Shown here: piece by piece, positions 34,457 through 46,168 of the stretch
Layout: each line of letters begins with the position of its first letter
Numbering within the stretch: the stretch's first letter is position 1
NCBI GenBank assembly: GCA_013398295.1
Contig: VZSF01001374.1
Location: 202,054 to 266,053, forward strand
From: Chionis minor
Taxonomy: Eukaryota; Chordata; Aves; Charadriiformes; Chionididae
Reading direction: 5' to 3'
Length of the DNA: 64,000 nucleotides
Position numbers and translations under genes: made by a program
Notes under the pieces: model-generated
The model's input: the letters and a program-made list of their open reading frames with translations, nothing else
Database searches by the model: none
What the model was told of the DNA's origin: nothing

Positions 34457-37009
34457 GAAAAACCTTTAAAATGAGTCCCTTTAAGGTCTTTTTGCATTGG
34501 AACAGCAGTTTTTGCTTGGTGTGAAGACTCCCTGAAGCCCTTGCTGTCAGAGCCCCTCCTGGCAGCGTGCGGTCTTTGGCATGAAAACCACCCCTCCTTG
34601 GCCGTGGTCTACCGCTGATTACTTACAATATCCAGCAAAATAACAAACACAAACAAAGCTGATGAATGATTTTACGTCCACATCAGCCCTACACACTCCT
34701 GCACAGGGCAGCCCACAATGTCCTGCTTAGTTTCCAGCACCGCACTCCCCAGAAGATCCCAGACCCTGCAAGGCTTGCTCTACCTGTGGACAGGCATCTT
34801 CAAGCAGAAGAGGACCATTTCATCCCAAGTCATCAATGCCGCAGCTAGATGTACAGAGGAAAAGACTCTACAGACAGCAAAGGCCTCTGGAATCAGAGGG
34901 AGCAAGGCGATTCTCAATCGGCTGCATCAAAAATAGATCTAACTGTAGGATTGGGGTCTAATTCAGTAAAATAATAAAGAAACATATTTTGATTAAAATC
35001 ATATGTATTTTAGAAAAAATAATCTCTCTTTTTTTTTAGAAACTTCTGTGATTGTTGCACTGGGAAGAATCATGAAAATCTATTTTACTTTCTGCTATCA
35101 GGAATTTGGGCACTTATATCAGTCTGCATATTGAAAACAGGTTTCCTGTCCTCACTTTTGCTTCCAGTTGCTCTGTAGTGCCTTATCTTTCAGAGTTTTG
35201 TGCAAAAGCTGAATACTGCAAGGCCTGAGCTCCAGGATGAATGATGAAAGGGAAGGAGGAAGGCTGGTTTTTAAAGCATTGGTGTACATATTTATTTCAA
35301 ATTACTGTTTGGGGTTTGGTTTTGGGGTTTTTTTTGAGGTTTTGTAAACAGTATTTGTTACCAAAAACCAAATCTGAGACCAAATGACATAGACACATTA
35401 TAGAAAAAGCTAAACCACTTAAATCAAAGCATGCCGGTCTGTCAGCAGCGCACTCCAGCCAGCAGGAAGGTTATAGTTTTATGGGCACCAGAGCTGTCAC
35501 TTGTGGGCAGAAGAAGTGACCTGTGGTCCTTCCAGCCCAGTGTGGTGTCTCCAGCAAAGGCCAGACCAGATGCTTCTGTGAAAGATCAAACGAAAAAGAG
35601 ACAAAAGGAAGACACCACTGTAAACAGTTACAGGGCAGCCTCAATTCAAGGGAAGTTTCCTCCCTGAAAGCCGGCCGCTGGCATATGCTCTGTTCTCATG
35701 GCAGAAGGCATTTAGCAACATCTTATAGGATTAAGCCCTAAAACTCCACTCTCCGGTATCAATGGGACTGGAAAGCTGGGGGTTTTATTATTATTATTTA
35801 AAAGCGCATCTTTTTGGCTTTTGTTTCTACCTGCTGGTGCTTGGTTTTATGCTGTGGTTGCTAACCTGGTCCTGAAAATACAGAGCTTTTGGACCAAAAC
35901 CCTCTGCCTCTTACCGAGCTCTTGCCATCACAGCCAATTTAATACCTCTATAATACAGCAAAGTATATCCTGCGTGTCCTGTCAGTATTACCTTCTTCCC
36001 TGAAACTCCACCGTGGGATGGAGCCTGCTGGCACGGGCAGATGGGAGGATGGCACCGCACGCTTCCTTTCCCGCAGCACCAGCTTGGCTGCCGCCGCGCG
36101 GGGCCGGGGGGATGCAGCCCTGAAGGCAGGCAGCGGACATGCCGCTTTTTATTTTCTGCTCACAATTGGCAGCTTCCTCCACCCACCCAAACAGACCCTG
36201 CAATGTTTTTTAAAATGCAGTCAGCAGCTGGAAACTAAGGCAACTTCTGTCTCCTATTGAAAGTCTCCCAGCAAAGCCGCAGCCTTCCCTGGACCACCCT
36301 GGGTCATGTAAATTCAGCAGATTATCCATCCCTAACTCCCCTCATCTATCACCCGCCTCTGTTATTGATCTGCTCCTCTGAGTAAGTGGGGCCCGGGCTG
36401 TCCGTTGCTGAGTCCTGCAAATCTGGCCAGACGCACGTGTGACTGCCTGGGAGAGCGAGGAGGACAGGTTCAATAATGCCGGGTTACTGCCACCGCACAG
36501 ACTGAGCCGAGCTGATCTATGGGCTCGGCAAAGGGAGGATTCAAAAGCAGAACAAGACTTGGCCGTAATGCCACTGGACTCAATCTAATCCCATGACACT
36601 CAGCTTTAAAGGCAATATTGCCAGCTGCCAGCCGAAGCTGGGAAGTCACTTCCACCGCTCGGTGGAACAGATTAAATGCCTTCTTTCCATCCATAAGACA
36701 CCGACAGCACCTCAGCTAACTGTGTGCTCCTCCATTTTGCAGATGAAGGCTGGGAACTGCCTATCTCCTCATGCCCTATTCGAGCTCTTTGCCACTATCA
36801 CATAAAATCCCAAGACCTGGGACCACAAAAGTCCCCCATTTCAAACCCAGCTGACTCACAGCTGAGCTGAATTCCCCTCTTGGTTTCACCCAGGCAAGCC
36901 CTGCAACGGTGGTCCAGCTGCAAAGCTCAGCAGAACACAGCCCTCCACCTAGGGTCAAAGCCCAAAATACTACACATGCGCCACCTGCACTGCTGATCGT
37001 AATAATTTT
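34457..37009. other. Unique non-coding DNA
   Basis: No gene is supported. An AT-rich region at 34.95-35.4 kb and a TTA run at about 35.78 kb hold no clear motif cluster. A short CpG-rich patch lies at about 36.05-36.12 kb. Confidence 0.5.
35784..35800. repeat. (TTA)n short run
   Basis: Five TTA units within TTTTATTATTATTATTTAAA. Confidence 0.8.
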
Positions 37010-37540
37010 CATTAAGAATAAATACCCGTGCTTTAATTTATAAATGAAACTGGAAGATGAACCAAGTGTAATCACACCAGCGGTGTGTTCCTCCCCCTAT
37101 AAAGATCTTGCTATAACAGCACAGTAAGACCTGCCATAGTCGACTCACCCCAGTGGGGTGCTAATTCTGGGAGCTGGAGATAACCATTGAACTGGGAATA
37201 CTGTTAACAATTTCACTGCTGGTCTTTCAGCAAATGTATGTATCTATGATGCTCATTCATAACCTCAAACTGTTCTCCATGTGTCCCAAAGAGGTGACAA
37301 AAACCTTACACATCCATCTAGCTGCCAAAACCTCCCACTTCCCTCTGCTTCCACAATGCAGCCGAGTATTGTTAATATGAAAATCTTTGGCCTATTGATC
37401 ACTCAAAATATGAGGGCGACAAAAATGCATTGAACTTAACATAAAAATAAACAACTCATGGCTGCTGTATTGACTGTATTATTCATATTATGTTTTAATT
37501 CATTCACCTTTCATGCTGCAGCCACAGATTTTCACCGTCT
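37010..37540. promoter_or_regulatory. Candidate conserved non-coding / enhancer block
   Basis: The core from 37360 to 37540 is AT-rich and repeat-free. It reads through ATTGTTAATATG, CTATTGATCACTC, a forkhead core ATAAACA (37447-37453) and ATTATTCATATTATG. A weaker segment at 37010-37075 has TTTAATTTATAAATG and GTGTAATCAC. The middle (37.08-37.35 kb) is ordinary sequence. Confidence 0.38.
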
Positions 37541-40500
37541 GTGTCGGATCGCTTCCGAAGCCCAGACCTGGGAGCCCTCCCTGGCTGAAAGCAATGGAGT
37601 CCCCACTCCAAGTGCAACCGGAGCAAAGACATTCTAGATGGAGAACACCACCCTGCATGGCGCAAAAACTTGACGCAGTGTGTGGTGGTGCTTCCTTTTG
37701 GACGCTGACCAGTGCTACAGGGCATGACTAAGCCTAACTTGGTTTCAAAGTCTGAAAGAATGGGGAAACTAGTCCATCTTTTGGAAGAATATGCAATGGC
37801 CTAAGAGACATCAGGATGACCAACCCAATGCTAATCCTACACCGGCAGTTTTGCCGGGCGTTTATAACATCCACATGATATTTGTATCTCAGCCTGCGTT
37901 TCCCCAGACTCCGGAGCATTACTACACACCACACACCAGATCATCTTTCTCCCTGCTAATCCAAAAGGCCAAAAGCTCTGTGCACGTTCGGTGTCACAAA
38001 ACTCGCCCGTGGACGGGGTGAGCACAGAAAACTCTGCAACATTTCCAGTCCTTCTCAAGGCACTGGAACAGCAGGGCCCTGGGGAAGAAAGGCCTGACTT
38101 TAAATGGAAAGATGGGGTTGGAACCCCACCCCATGTCACACCAAGCACCACAGAAACCAAAACAAACCAGGCAGCCCCATGTCGTAAGAATTAAAGGCAT
38201 GGTTCCCCCTTTCTAACGACGCTTTTACAGAAACCGTTCCACTGTAAAACTTTATGATTTGAATCTTTATAGCCGCCAGCAGAGCACATGTTCACTGCCT
38301 TAAATTATAACTTAATCTCAACAGAATTTGTGCTTTCCAGCGCTCTGCGGATAGAGTGAAAGACAAGAGGCAGAACTTCGTGCCTGCTGCCCACCTGCCT
38401 CCTCAGACCACGACCTCCAGAGGTACCACGTGCTGGGCTGCAACTGCGCCCTCAAACCAGCTCCCATCTGGAGATGCTTGGCAGCACCAGTACTTAAGTG
38501 GCGCCTTACAGCACAGGCATAGAGGTGCCTGCGGGGCACTGTTATGGAGCTGTTTATGACCATGATTGCTAAAACACTAAAATGAAGCAATGCAGATATC
38601 AATAAACACAGCAAAGGGGCCAGCGGAGATATGTCAGCAGCATCCCAGCCAAGCTTTGCGGCGCCAACCCATCCTCCTTGGGAGGATCACACCTGTCCAG
38701 TGCTACTGGGAAGTACCTGAGGCAGCGAGGAACCCTTCACTTGTTCAAAGAGTAGAAAAGGACCAGATCTGCAACCTCTGCTGTCACAAGTGCAGTGTGT
38801 AAGCAGCCCCCCAAAGCATATCACCTTCCAGTGGGTGAACATACATGGTGTCTACCAATACTTCTGGTCCCAACTCCTCTCTCCACGGCAGAAGTAGTGC
38901 TAGGGAGGTCATGCTTGGGGAGGCTGCACTAAAGGACAGCATCCTCCTGTGGTCTCAGGTGCTTTCCCCACACAGGCACCTTGCTCAAAAGAATCACACT
39001 GGTTATTGCTCACGTTTTTTAAAACCTTGCTGCACGTATCCAGAAGCCGAAGTTGCACCAGCAGAAGCATAAAGCAGTGTGCAATGTGGGTTTCAAGCGT
39101 ATCATGCAATGCTGCAAAAAACCTGTGCCTCGGGTGCATGTTTGCACATAGCAAGATGGCAGCAGAGGCAAATGCTGGAAGGAAACTGCCGGCCATCTGT
39201 AAGGAGGAATGCTCCAGTTTGGTGGGGAAATCGAGAACATTTTTTTCAATTCCTTCTCATCTTCAGCAACAAGACGGAAAAAAAATGAGTCAATCAATAC
39301 AACAGTAAAATTTGTAACCCAGGTAACCTTTAAACACTAAACAATGTCATACTAAACTACAACAAACTACACAAAATCCCAGTTATGCATCAAAATAGCC
39401 TGGGGTCAGCCAGACTGAGAAAATAGAGATGAAAGGCTTCGGCATCCTGCCATACTGAGCCCTGGCGTCATTTCTGCTGAGACCTGGGTACCTATGGATG
39501 GATGGTCCTTCTTGGGCAGCCACACACCACAGCTTTGATTTTTTGAGTCCTCCGGACAGGTGATCCCACTAGGTGGCTGTGGTGACCGTACTCCAACAGC
39601 CCTAGACTTGAAAGATACAAGGTCTGTCTCTCCAGCTGGGCTCCCCACTTCCACTCCCTGCACAATTTGTTCACACCTTTCCCCTCTGCATCATCTTTCC
39701 TTTTCTTCTAGGGGGGCAACTGCTTTCTTCCTTCTTCCAGTTGACTATGTGCTGAGAAACTTACATGGAACTGGGTTTTTTAGCTGCCATCTGCTGATCC
39801 TGCACTTTAATCTGCTGTGCCTCTCGTTTATTAAAGCATCTCCCTATCCAACTGGTTACCTCAGTACTGAGGTCCCACCAAAACTGGAGGACATTTCTAG
39901 GGGAGCACCCAAAGCTCCACACCTTGTGTCTGCACAACAGTGGGAACCTGATACCTGGAGAACCACAAAATCATGCAGAAGTGGAAGGGTGAAGGAGAGG
40001 TTATCTGCTTCTTTCTGCCCAAAACCAGAAACAGCTAAATTTAACACATTCCTGCGATAATTCCCCTTAATTTGCTCCCAAAACCTATCAGTGCTCCCCA
40101 CTCCCTAGACAGCAATGCCTGTTGCACTGCTTTGTCACCCCCATGCTAGAAAAGAGCAGCTGACAGAACGGCTTCAGTTTAAGCTCCAAACTTCTTGGCT
40201 TATCTGCAGTTGGCACATCCTCTGACTACTCAGCCTGCAATGCCCATCCAACACGCCATCCTCAGATGAGGCTGGATTCCTTTTCCACCCTCCTAAGGAG
40301 GGACTGATCCAACTGCCCTCACCATCTTCAGTTTAGGCTATTGCTGAAATGGGCATCAACAAGAAGAAACTAGAATGGCAACAGCCCTCCACTTTCTGCA
40401 GGACTGTAAAGAATTGATGAATAAACCTGGTGAGCCTTTTAATTTATTTTTTCCCTTACTCTAATCTATTTTTTTTTCTAGGGGAGGGGGATTAAGGCAG

Positions 40501-41914
40501 CATAAGAGACTGCTCTTTAGGACCTGAAGTTTGTCAGTTCAAACTGGACATCTAGTACCTGGCAGAGCTCACCTTTCACAGAGCCACATGTGACTAAGAG
40601 CTTCCCTTTGATGCTTTCTCCTCTGGTTCTTTTAGGCTGCGGTCCAGTAACTTTCCTTCTTTAAAGGAAGGCCAAGGCGATTTTGTTTCCTGACTTTTGA
40701 AGAGCTTTTCCTTTTCTTTCTTTGATCTGTGTAGTGAATTTGATCTCTCAGAAGAGCAGGATGAGTGTGTCTCCTTGCAGCCTGGTTCCGGGCAGTCAGG
40801 ATTTGATTCATTGATTCGTTTATTTTTATTTGGCTTTTGTGTTTGGTGAGCTGAATACAGGGCTGCAAGCAAGGATCTTTCTTTAGGTCCAGGAGAAGGA
40901 AGGTGTTTCCCTGAACCTGGCTGAGTCCGTGCTTCCCAGACCGCGGGCAGGATGCCAGGGCATCTCTGGAGGCACTTCCACCATCTTCTCAGGGATGCGG
41001 GGAAAGAAGCTCACCTCTCCCTTCTACTCCATCATGGGACTGGATATCTGAACAGTGTGTGCTGGTAAGACATCTGGGTTCTCCAGGGAATCCCCTGCAG
41101 GCAGAGCTTCAGTTTCCACTGTGTTTTATGGCAGGCTCCAGGACAGGTGTCTGCTGACCATTCATGTTCCCCACTGGCCTGACAGCCAGGGCAGGGGTGA
41201 AGAGGAGAAAAGGAGGGGACTCAGCCTCCCTGGGGATGGAAAGGAGGCTGCAACAGACCAGACACTCCACAAAATTGCCCTATCGAAGGATGAGCTGAAG
41301 CTCTTTGAGGATCTTAATCTGAGTGACAGCCCTTTTGGGACTCCAGCACTAGTCTGAATGCTTCTTCCAAACAGTCACGCATGGTGAACCCCACAGCAAA
41401 CCTCGCATACCTGCTGGCACATTTCGGAGGAGGAGATGGAGATCCTGATGTGCCCTGAGCAGTTCCTGGCTGGAGGTTTAGAGGACCCATGACGGTTAGG
41501 AATCAAAAAGATTAGGGAAAAGGTAAATAATGATTTAGAAAAGGTGCTCTGAGGTGAGGTGACCAAGGAAGACGGAGCCAGTCCAACTGGTCTGAGCCCT
41601 CCACCAAGGAGCCAACCAGCTGAGCATCCCCAGCTCTGCACTGGGATGCGGCTCCTGCCCACAAGTCCCCGAGCACTTGAGCCAGCGTGAGACGATTCCT
41701 GCTGCTGGGTTGCTGCCGGGGCAGAGGATCAGGAGTCCTGCTTGCAGCCTAGCCGGCAGCTTCAACCCATCATTGGGATATCAGCTCATGGCTGCACCGA
41801 GATTAAGACCAAAACAAATGTTTGTGTGGGTGTTGCTGAAGTTTTCCAGCACCCGGCCTGGCCAGTGTCGGAGCTGGGATAAAGACAGGATCCCCTCGCT
41901 CCCAGCCCTGAGAC
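37541..41914. other. Unique non-coding DNA
   Basis: About 4.4 kb in which I see no gene, RNA or recognised mobile element. Frames of up to 166 codons (39560-40060, plus) have no domain. T-rich runs lie at about 40.44-40.48 kb. Confidence 0.5.
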
Positions 41915-42130
41915 AGGCAGCAATGCTGTATATTCAATAAATAACTGGGGTATTTACTCAAATGAATGACTCTGAGCCTGTTCCAAGGAGTTAATTTAGT
42001 GCTAACTGACTGGATGAAAATGAAAAGGTCTCATTTTACATTAAGAATGATCACCTGACAGTTTTACTGAATATATTATGACAGGATTTATATGGCTATA
42101 TAATTTTAGGGTATATTTGGAAGATTATTA
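41915..42130. promoter_or_regulatory. Candidate regulatory block
   Basis: AT-rich sequence with a forkhead core TATTTAC (41951-41957), an E-box CACCTG (42052-42057), GGAGTTAATTTAG and a TATATTATGACAGG string. Repeat-free. Moderate to weak evidence. Confidence 0.32.
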
Positions 42131-43074
42131 TCCTGATTTAAATAAACATGATCTCAAGAAAATCAACACGGAGTCAGGAACTTTGCACACAAGAAAAAAG
42201 GCAAGAAACTGTCTCAGAAGTGAACCTCAGTTCTATCTTGTGCCTTCCATCAGCTGCCACTTTGTAAACAGCGAGATGCCAGAGTTCATAGTAAGCAACA
42301 AAAATCCCAAAGAAGTCCTCAAGTCCACTAACGTACACATCACTAAAGAATACGGCACAAACTTCTTCCCCAAATGTCTTATCTTTGCACCAGGAGGGGA
42401 GCAGAGAAGGAACGTGGCCGATTGTGAGGGCTGGAGGGAGGAGGGGGTGGAAAGAAGCAGCAAGAAGAGGTTTGGGTGTCAAAAGTGCCCCTTAAAAAAA
42501 GTGTTGCTTAAAGGGTCTTCTGCGAGGAAAAAGAAAAAAAAGGTGAGGAATCAAAAGTAAATATATCGTTCACTTGGGTAAAGGAATCACTTCCACGCAT
42601 CCTGTTTTCCAGAGGATGTTCCCGTTCTCCGAACATGGGGCACGAAGGAGACTTTTGGGCACTTCTGTCTGAGGTTCTCGGGGACAGCTGGCGGGGTGTA
42701 GGCTGCTGGTTCACACAAGAGCAGCCTTGAAATGAGGCTAAAATACGCCCCATTGTGCACAACCCACGGGATGGAGGAAAGCTGCACGACGCAGCACGCT
42801 CCGGTCGCATTCCCAGCAGGTCTGCAACGTGCCGGCATCTCCAGAAGGCATCGGTGCAAAGCCCTTTGGCCAAACCCGTGCTGATGGGGCACCAGAGCTA
42901 CTTTCCCAAGGCTGTGCCCATCTCCTTTCCAGCTTCCATAGGCTGCGGTGACTTGCATGAAGGGGCCTTAGTGCAAGTAAGTGTCTAGGACACAAGCTCT
43001 TTCAGACCCGCCACGTCCCGAATCCCCTCCCTTCTCATCCTGTGTCTCTAAGTGTAATTGTATACAAGAAAAAC
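42131..43074. other. Unique non-coding DNA
   Basis: No gene is supported. A 160-codon plus-strand frame (42078-42560) begins in the AT-rich block, ends in a Lys-rich low-complexity tail and has no domain. Confidence 0.5.
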
Positions 43075-43295
43075 CTTCTCAAGGCTTGTTCAGTTTTTCA
43101 GACTGCCTGATGGGATTATCTTTCCTGTCATTTTGAAGCTTGTATAAGCGTGCGACTTACACCACTCAAGCTAAATCACACTCAAGGCACTTTGTCTGTC
43201 TAAATTGTTTTGAGGACCAAGTCATTTATTTACAGATCATGTTACTTATTTAGTAAAAACTAAATTTTATAAAAGAATTCTAAACAAAAAATAAG
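43075..43295. promoter_or_regulatory. Candidate regulatory block
   Basis: Contains a bicoid/OTX-type GGATTA (43113-43118) followed by a TALE-type TGTCA (43126-43130), and a forkhead core TATTTAC (43227-43233) next to TTACTTATTTAG. It is AT-rich without simple repeats. Confidence 0.34.
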
Positions 43296-43595
43296 AAGTA
43301 GGTAATAAGGACATTGCAGTCAAGTAGCTATATCCTGTGGAGCAGATAAGTGCCAAATAGAAATGATCTTAAATATGCTGAAAACCGCACTCTCTGGTCT
43401 CAGACCACAGAAAGAAAAGGCAAATTATTTGGTCAGGCACAGTCTTCCTGGGAGGCAACACTCACTTAGATATTACAGCGATGATAGGCAGCCTAGACAT
43501 ATCCAAGACAGGTAGATCGATTATTCCTGTAGCAGTAACCTTGGGGCAATATTTGTCTGTCATAACCCCAAAGCAGATCAACTAACATTTAGGGA
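43296..43595. other. Unique AT-rich non-coding DNA
   Basis: Nothing recognisable is seen. Confidence 0.5.
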
Positions 43596-43675
43596 CTAAT
43601 CTGATGCCCAGTCCAGTCAGTGCAAATTTTTCCATTTATTTACTTCCACAGCCGCTGGATCAGACCTTTTGGGAC
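43596..43675. repeat. Possible ancient amniote palindromic repeat relic
   Basis: The text CTGATGCCCAGTCCAGTCAG ... TTTTTCCATTTATTTACTTC ... GCTGGATCAGACC resembles an old amniote repeat I recall as 'tctgatccca..gaagtcaatgg..ttccattgacttcaatgggctttggatcaggcc'. The match is degraded. Confidence 0.35.
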
Positions 43676-44414
43676 TGCAAAATACCATACGAGCTCCTGT
43701 TGCCACTGGAAGAGCTATAAATGTGCAAAGAGCAGAAGCCAAGGACCGCTGGGTGGAAATTGGTCATGGGTTTATTAAGTAACAGAAACATCACCCGCGG
43801 CTGGAGGGTGTCAATGCGCAGAGGGGGGGTCAGTGGCACACACAAGCCCCTTCACGTGCTTTCTTTGTGCACGGTGAGCGTGTGTGTGCTACGGGAACGC
43901 ACCAAGGAGCACGTCAGGTTTGGGGGCACACCTCCACCTCCACACTGGGAAACCGGTGGCAGTCACGGGCTCACCTGGAGCATCACCACCCCACACCTAG
44001 GAGCAGGGATGTCCTTCTAAGAGCAACTAGATGAGGCCAAAGTCTGCATGCGTTCCCTCCAGTATAGATCCAAGTGCCAGAGCTGAGTTTCTGGGGTTTA
44101 TTCTGGATTTAAGCGGGCATTTAAAAAAAAAAAAGGCTCATCAGGGAGGGGACAGCACACTTTAAAGTGCTGCAGCAGGCTCTGAGAGTCCACTTATTTA
44201 TGAGTGAAGATGGATACCTCAAGAGGTTCTCCTCACCAGTAAATAATTCATAAAAAACAAACAAGCCTAGGTCTGTTTGAATTAGAACAAAATATTTCTT
44301 TGGAAAAGTGAAGTGATTAAGCACAGGAGGAGCTGGAGATGACAGCTGGTGTCTGCAGCTCCTGATGAGTCACCTTCACTCGCCAAGGCCCCTCTCACAG
44401 GGAAGTGCTGCTGC
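43676..44414. other. Unique non-coding DNA
   Basis: No gene or mobile element is recognised. An A12 run lies at about 44.12 kb. Confidence 0.5.
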
Positions 44415-44417
44415 TTT

Positions 44418-44447
44418 TTTTTTTAACCCTTTGAGATTCCCAGGAAT
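44418..44447 (+). repeat. 30-bp dispersed direct repeat, copy 1
   Basis: T7 followed by AACCCTTTGAGATTCCCAGG and AAT. An identical 30-mer lies at 46139-46168 in the same orientation. In both copies the string GAAGTGC lies a few bases upstream (44402-44408 here). The family is unknown. Confidence 0.85.
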
Positions 44448-44449
44448 GA

Positions 44450-44860
44450 TTTGTCACCGGGGTTATTAGCATTTCTCCCTTGATATCGACAGCTTGTCTT
44501 TCCTCCTTCTAACCAGTGAGTGATTTCTTCACACGCTCGCCAAATATAGCCAAATCACCATGGTAAACGTATCGACAGAATCATATTAACAGCTGCTGAG
44601 CATTTACAGGGCCGTAAGTTATACAAAAAAAGAAGGAAGGAAAACACACATGGAAATAAACCAACTCTGATCAGCAGTGACAAGCATTTATTTAGGAGTC
44701 ACTCGATGGAAATATTTTTTGTGCTTTAATTGCTAATTATAGGCTCCTACAGAAAGGTGGCTTTGGACAAAATTATCTCTTTAAACTCGAGCATTAAGCC
44801 AGCACGGAGCACATCCTACCTGGACATATCTTAGGGAAGAAGGAGAAGAATGATTTATTT
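44450..44860. promoter_or_regulatory. Strong candidate conserved non-coding / enhancer block
   Basis: Repeat-free AT-rich sequence. It has the octamer ATCGACAG twice (44485-44492 and 44571-44578), a near-CArG box CCAAATATAG (44540-44549), GGTAAACG, and on the right CAAGCATTTATTTAGG and TAATTA (44734-44739) in GCTTTAATTGCTAATTATAGG. A short purine run (about 44.63 kb) divides it. The enhancer role is inferred. Confidence 0.41.
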
Positions 44861-45097
44861 TTAAAGTGCTGCCCTTGTTTAAACCAAGCCCAAAGTTTGC
44901 AAGCCAAAGTTACATCTCTCCTGACTTACCGGGCAGGGATCTTTTCAGTTTAAAGTCTAGGTGAGAGCTGAAAACACACCTGTGTAAAGAGACGGAGACC
45001 TTTTCAAAGGCCGTTTGCTGGGGATGCCCGAGCCCCGGTCCGCCTCCCCCAGCTGGACACTCGGGGCTGGGTTTTGCCAGCCATCCTTGATGTAAAG

Positions 45098-45170
45098 CAG
45101 TGCTTCTCCGAGTGCGGGTCGCGACCTACTGAGGGTCACAAAAGGGCCCGAAGGGGCCACCAGGTAGCGG
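45098..45170 (+). mobile_element. Probable hAT-type DNA transposon end
   Basis: The sequence begins CAGTGCTTCTCCGAGTGCGG, then GTCGCGACCTACTGAGGGTC and further GGGTC/GGCC repeats. This matches the familiar hAT terminus 'CAGTGCTTCTCAAACTGTGGGTCGCGACCC...GGGTCGCAAAAGG'. Only one end is seen, and the other terminus was not found in the GC-rich DNA downstream. Confidence 0.5.
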
Positions 45171-46138
45171 GCGGCAGCCGGCAGCGTCCTGGCTCCCCCG
45201 CTCGCAGCCACCCAGAGCCCTGGGCAGAGCGCGGGAAGAGGCCAATGCAGCCAATGACACCCACGTTCAGGCAGGGAGCTGCAGACTTCCCTCCATCCCC
45301 AGACCAGGCTGGGGCACAGCATGGCTGTGCAGCTCATCGCCACCCTTCTGGCCAGCGGAAAAGAGCTGGCGCTAACTCGGAGGGCTGCTCCAAGTCAGGT
45401 TAGCCATGGAGGGATGGCATGAGACAGGCTTACATCAGCCGCAGCACTGTATCACCCCGTAGCCCTGTCACAACGCCTGGGGACAAGCTCTCCACAGCTT
45501 CTCCTGCACCTGAGACCACACATAACCTATGCCAGGCCACCAGGAGAAGACAGCCTTTCTTCTCCTGCTTGCCTTTCTCAGTGCCTTCAGGACACACTCA
45601 CCATCCCCTACCTCATTTGGGGGGTACAGTTTTATTAGGGACCCACAACAGCTACGTGTAGGACTCTCAATAATTCCTCTGAGCCACGATTGTTTCTGAA
45701 AACAGTGTCAGGCAGTGATCCCTCTCCACCCTAGCCCTTCCCCCCTGTTCCCATTCCCTACAGGCACTCCCACCACCTCCGAGGCTCCAGCACCTGACAC
45801 CGATGTCCTGAGCTGCTCTCGTTTTGCAAGCCATGGGTATTAAGTCCTTTCCATTTTCCCTGCAGGCCACTGCTCCTGGTTTTCTCTGCATTGTTAATAT
45901 CTTTAGGTACAAAGGCAGTGTCTCGTGGGACAGAAGGGCAGTTTGTTTCTCATCTCCATGTCATGAACGGTGAGACAGTCACTGGTGACAACATGGAGCG
46001 CTGTGAATTCATTTAACATAAATCAGCTTTCGTGCACCTACAGCATCTTGGGCTGCTGCTCTCTCCTGACTGGTGAATGGGGGGAAGTGGGTAAAGAGAA
46101 GAGGAAGATCACACAAGGTACAACTCAGAAGTGCCGGG
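45171..46138. other. Unique non-coding DNA
   Basis: No supported gene. GC-rich at the left edge, ordinary beyond. Confidence 0.5.
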
Positions 46139-46168
46139 TTTTTTTAACCCTTTGAGATTCCCAGGAAT
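46139..46168 (+). repeat. 30-bp dispersed direct repeat, copy 2
   Basis: Identical to 44418-44447, with GAAGTGC upstream at 46128-46134. Flanking sequence beyond the 30-mer differs (ATTCCTCAGG after this copy, ATGATTTGTC after the other). Confidence 0.85.

Noticed and set aside
35745..35785. GTATCAATGGGACTGG as part of an old palindromic repeat
   Set aside because: The CAATGGGACT match is short and lacks the inverted arm.
15719..36303. GGACCACCCTGGGTC shared by 15721-15735 and about 36290-36304
   Set aside because: A 15-base match of GC-rich, partly palindromic text without shared flanks is plausible by chance.
36735..36760. CCATTTTGCAGATGAAGGC as a MIR fragment
   Set aside because: Only the short 'cattttgcagatga' core matches, with nothing in order on either side.
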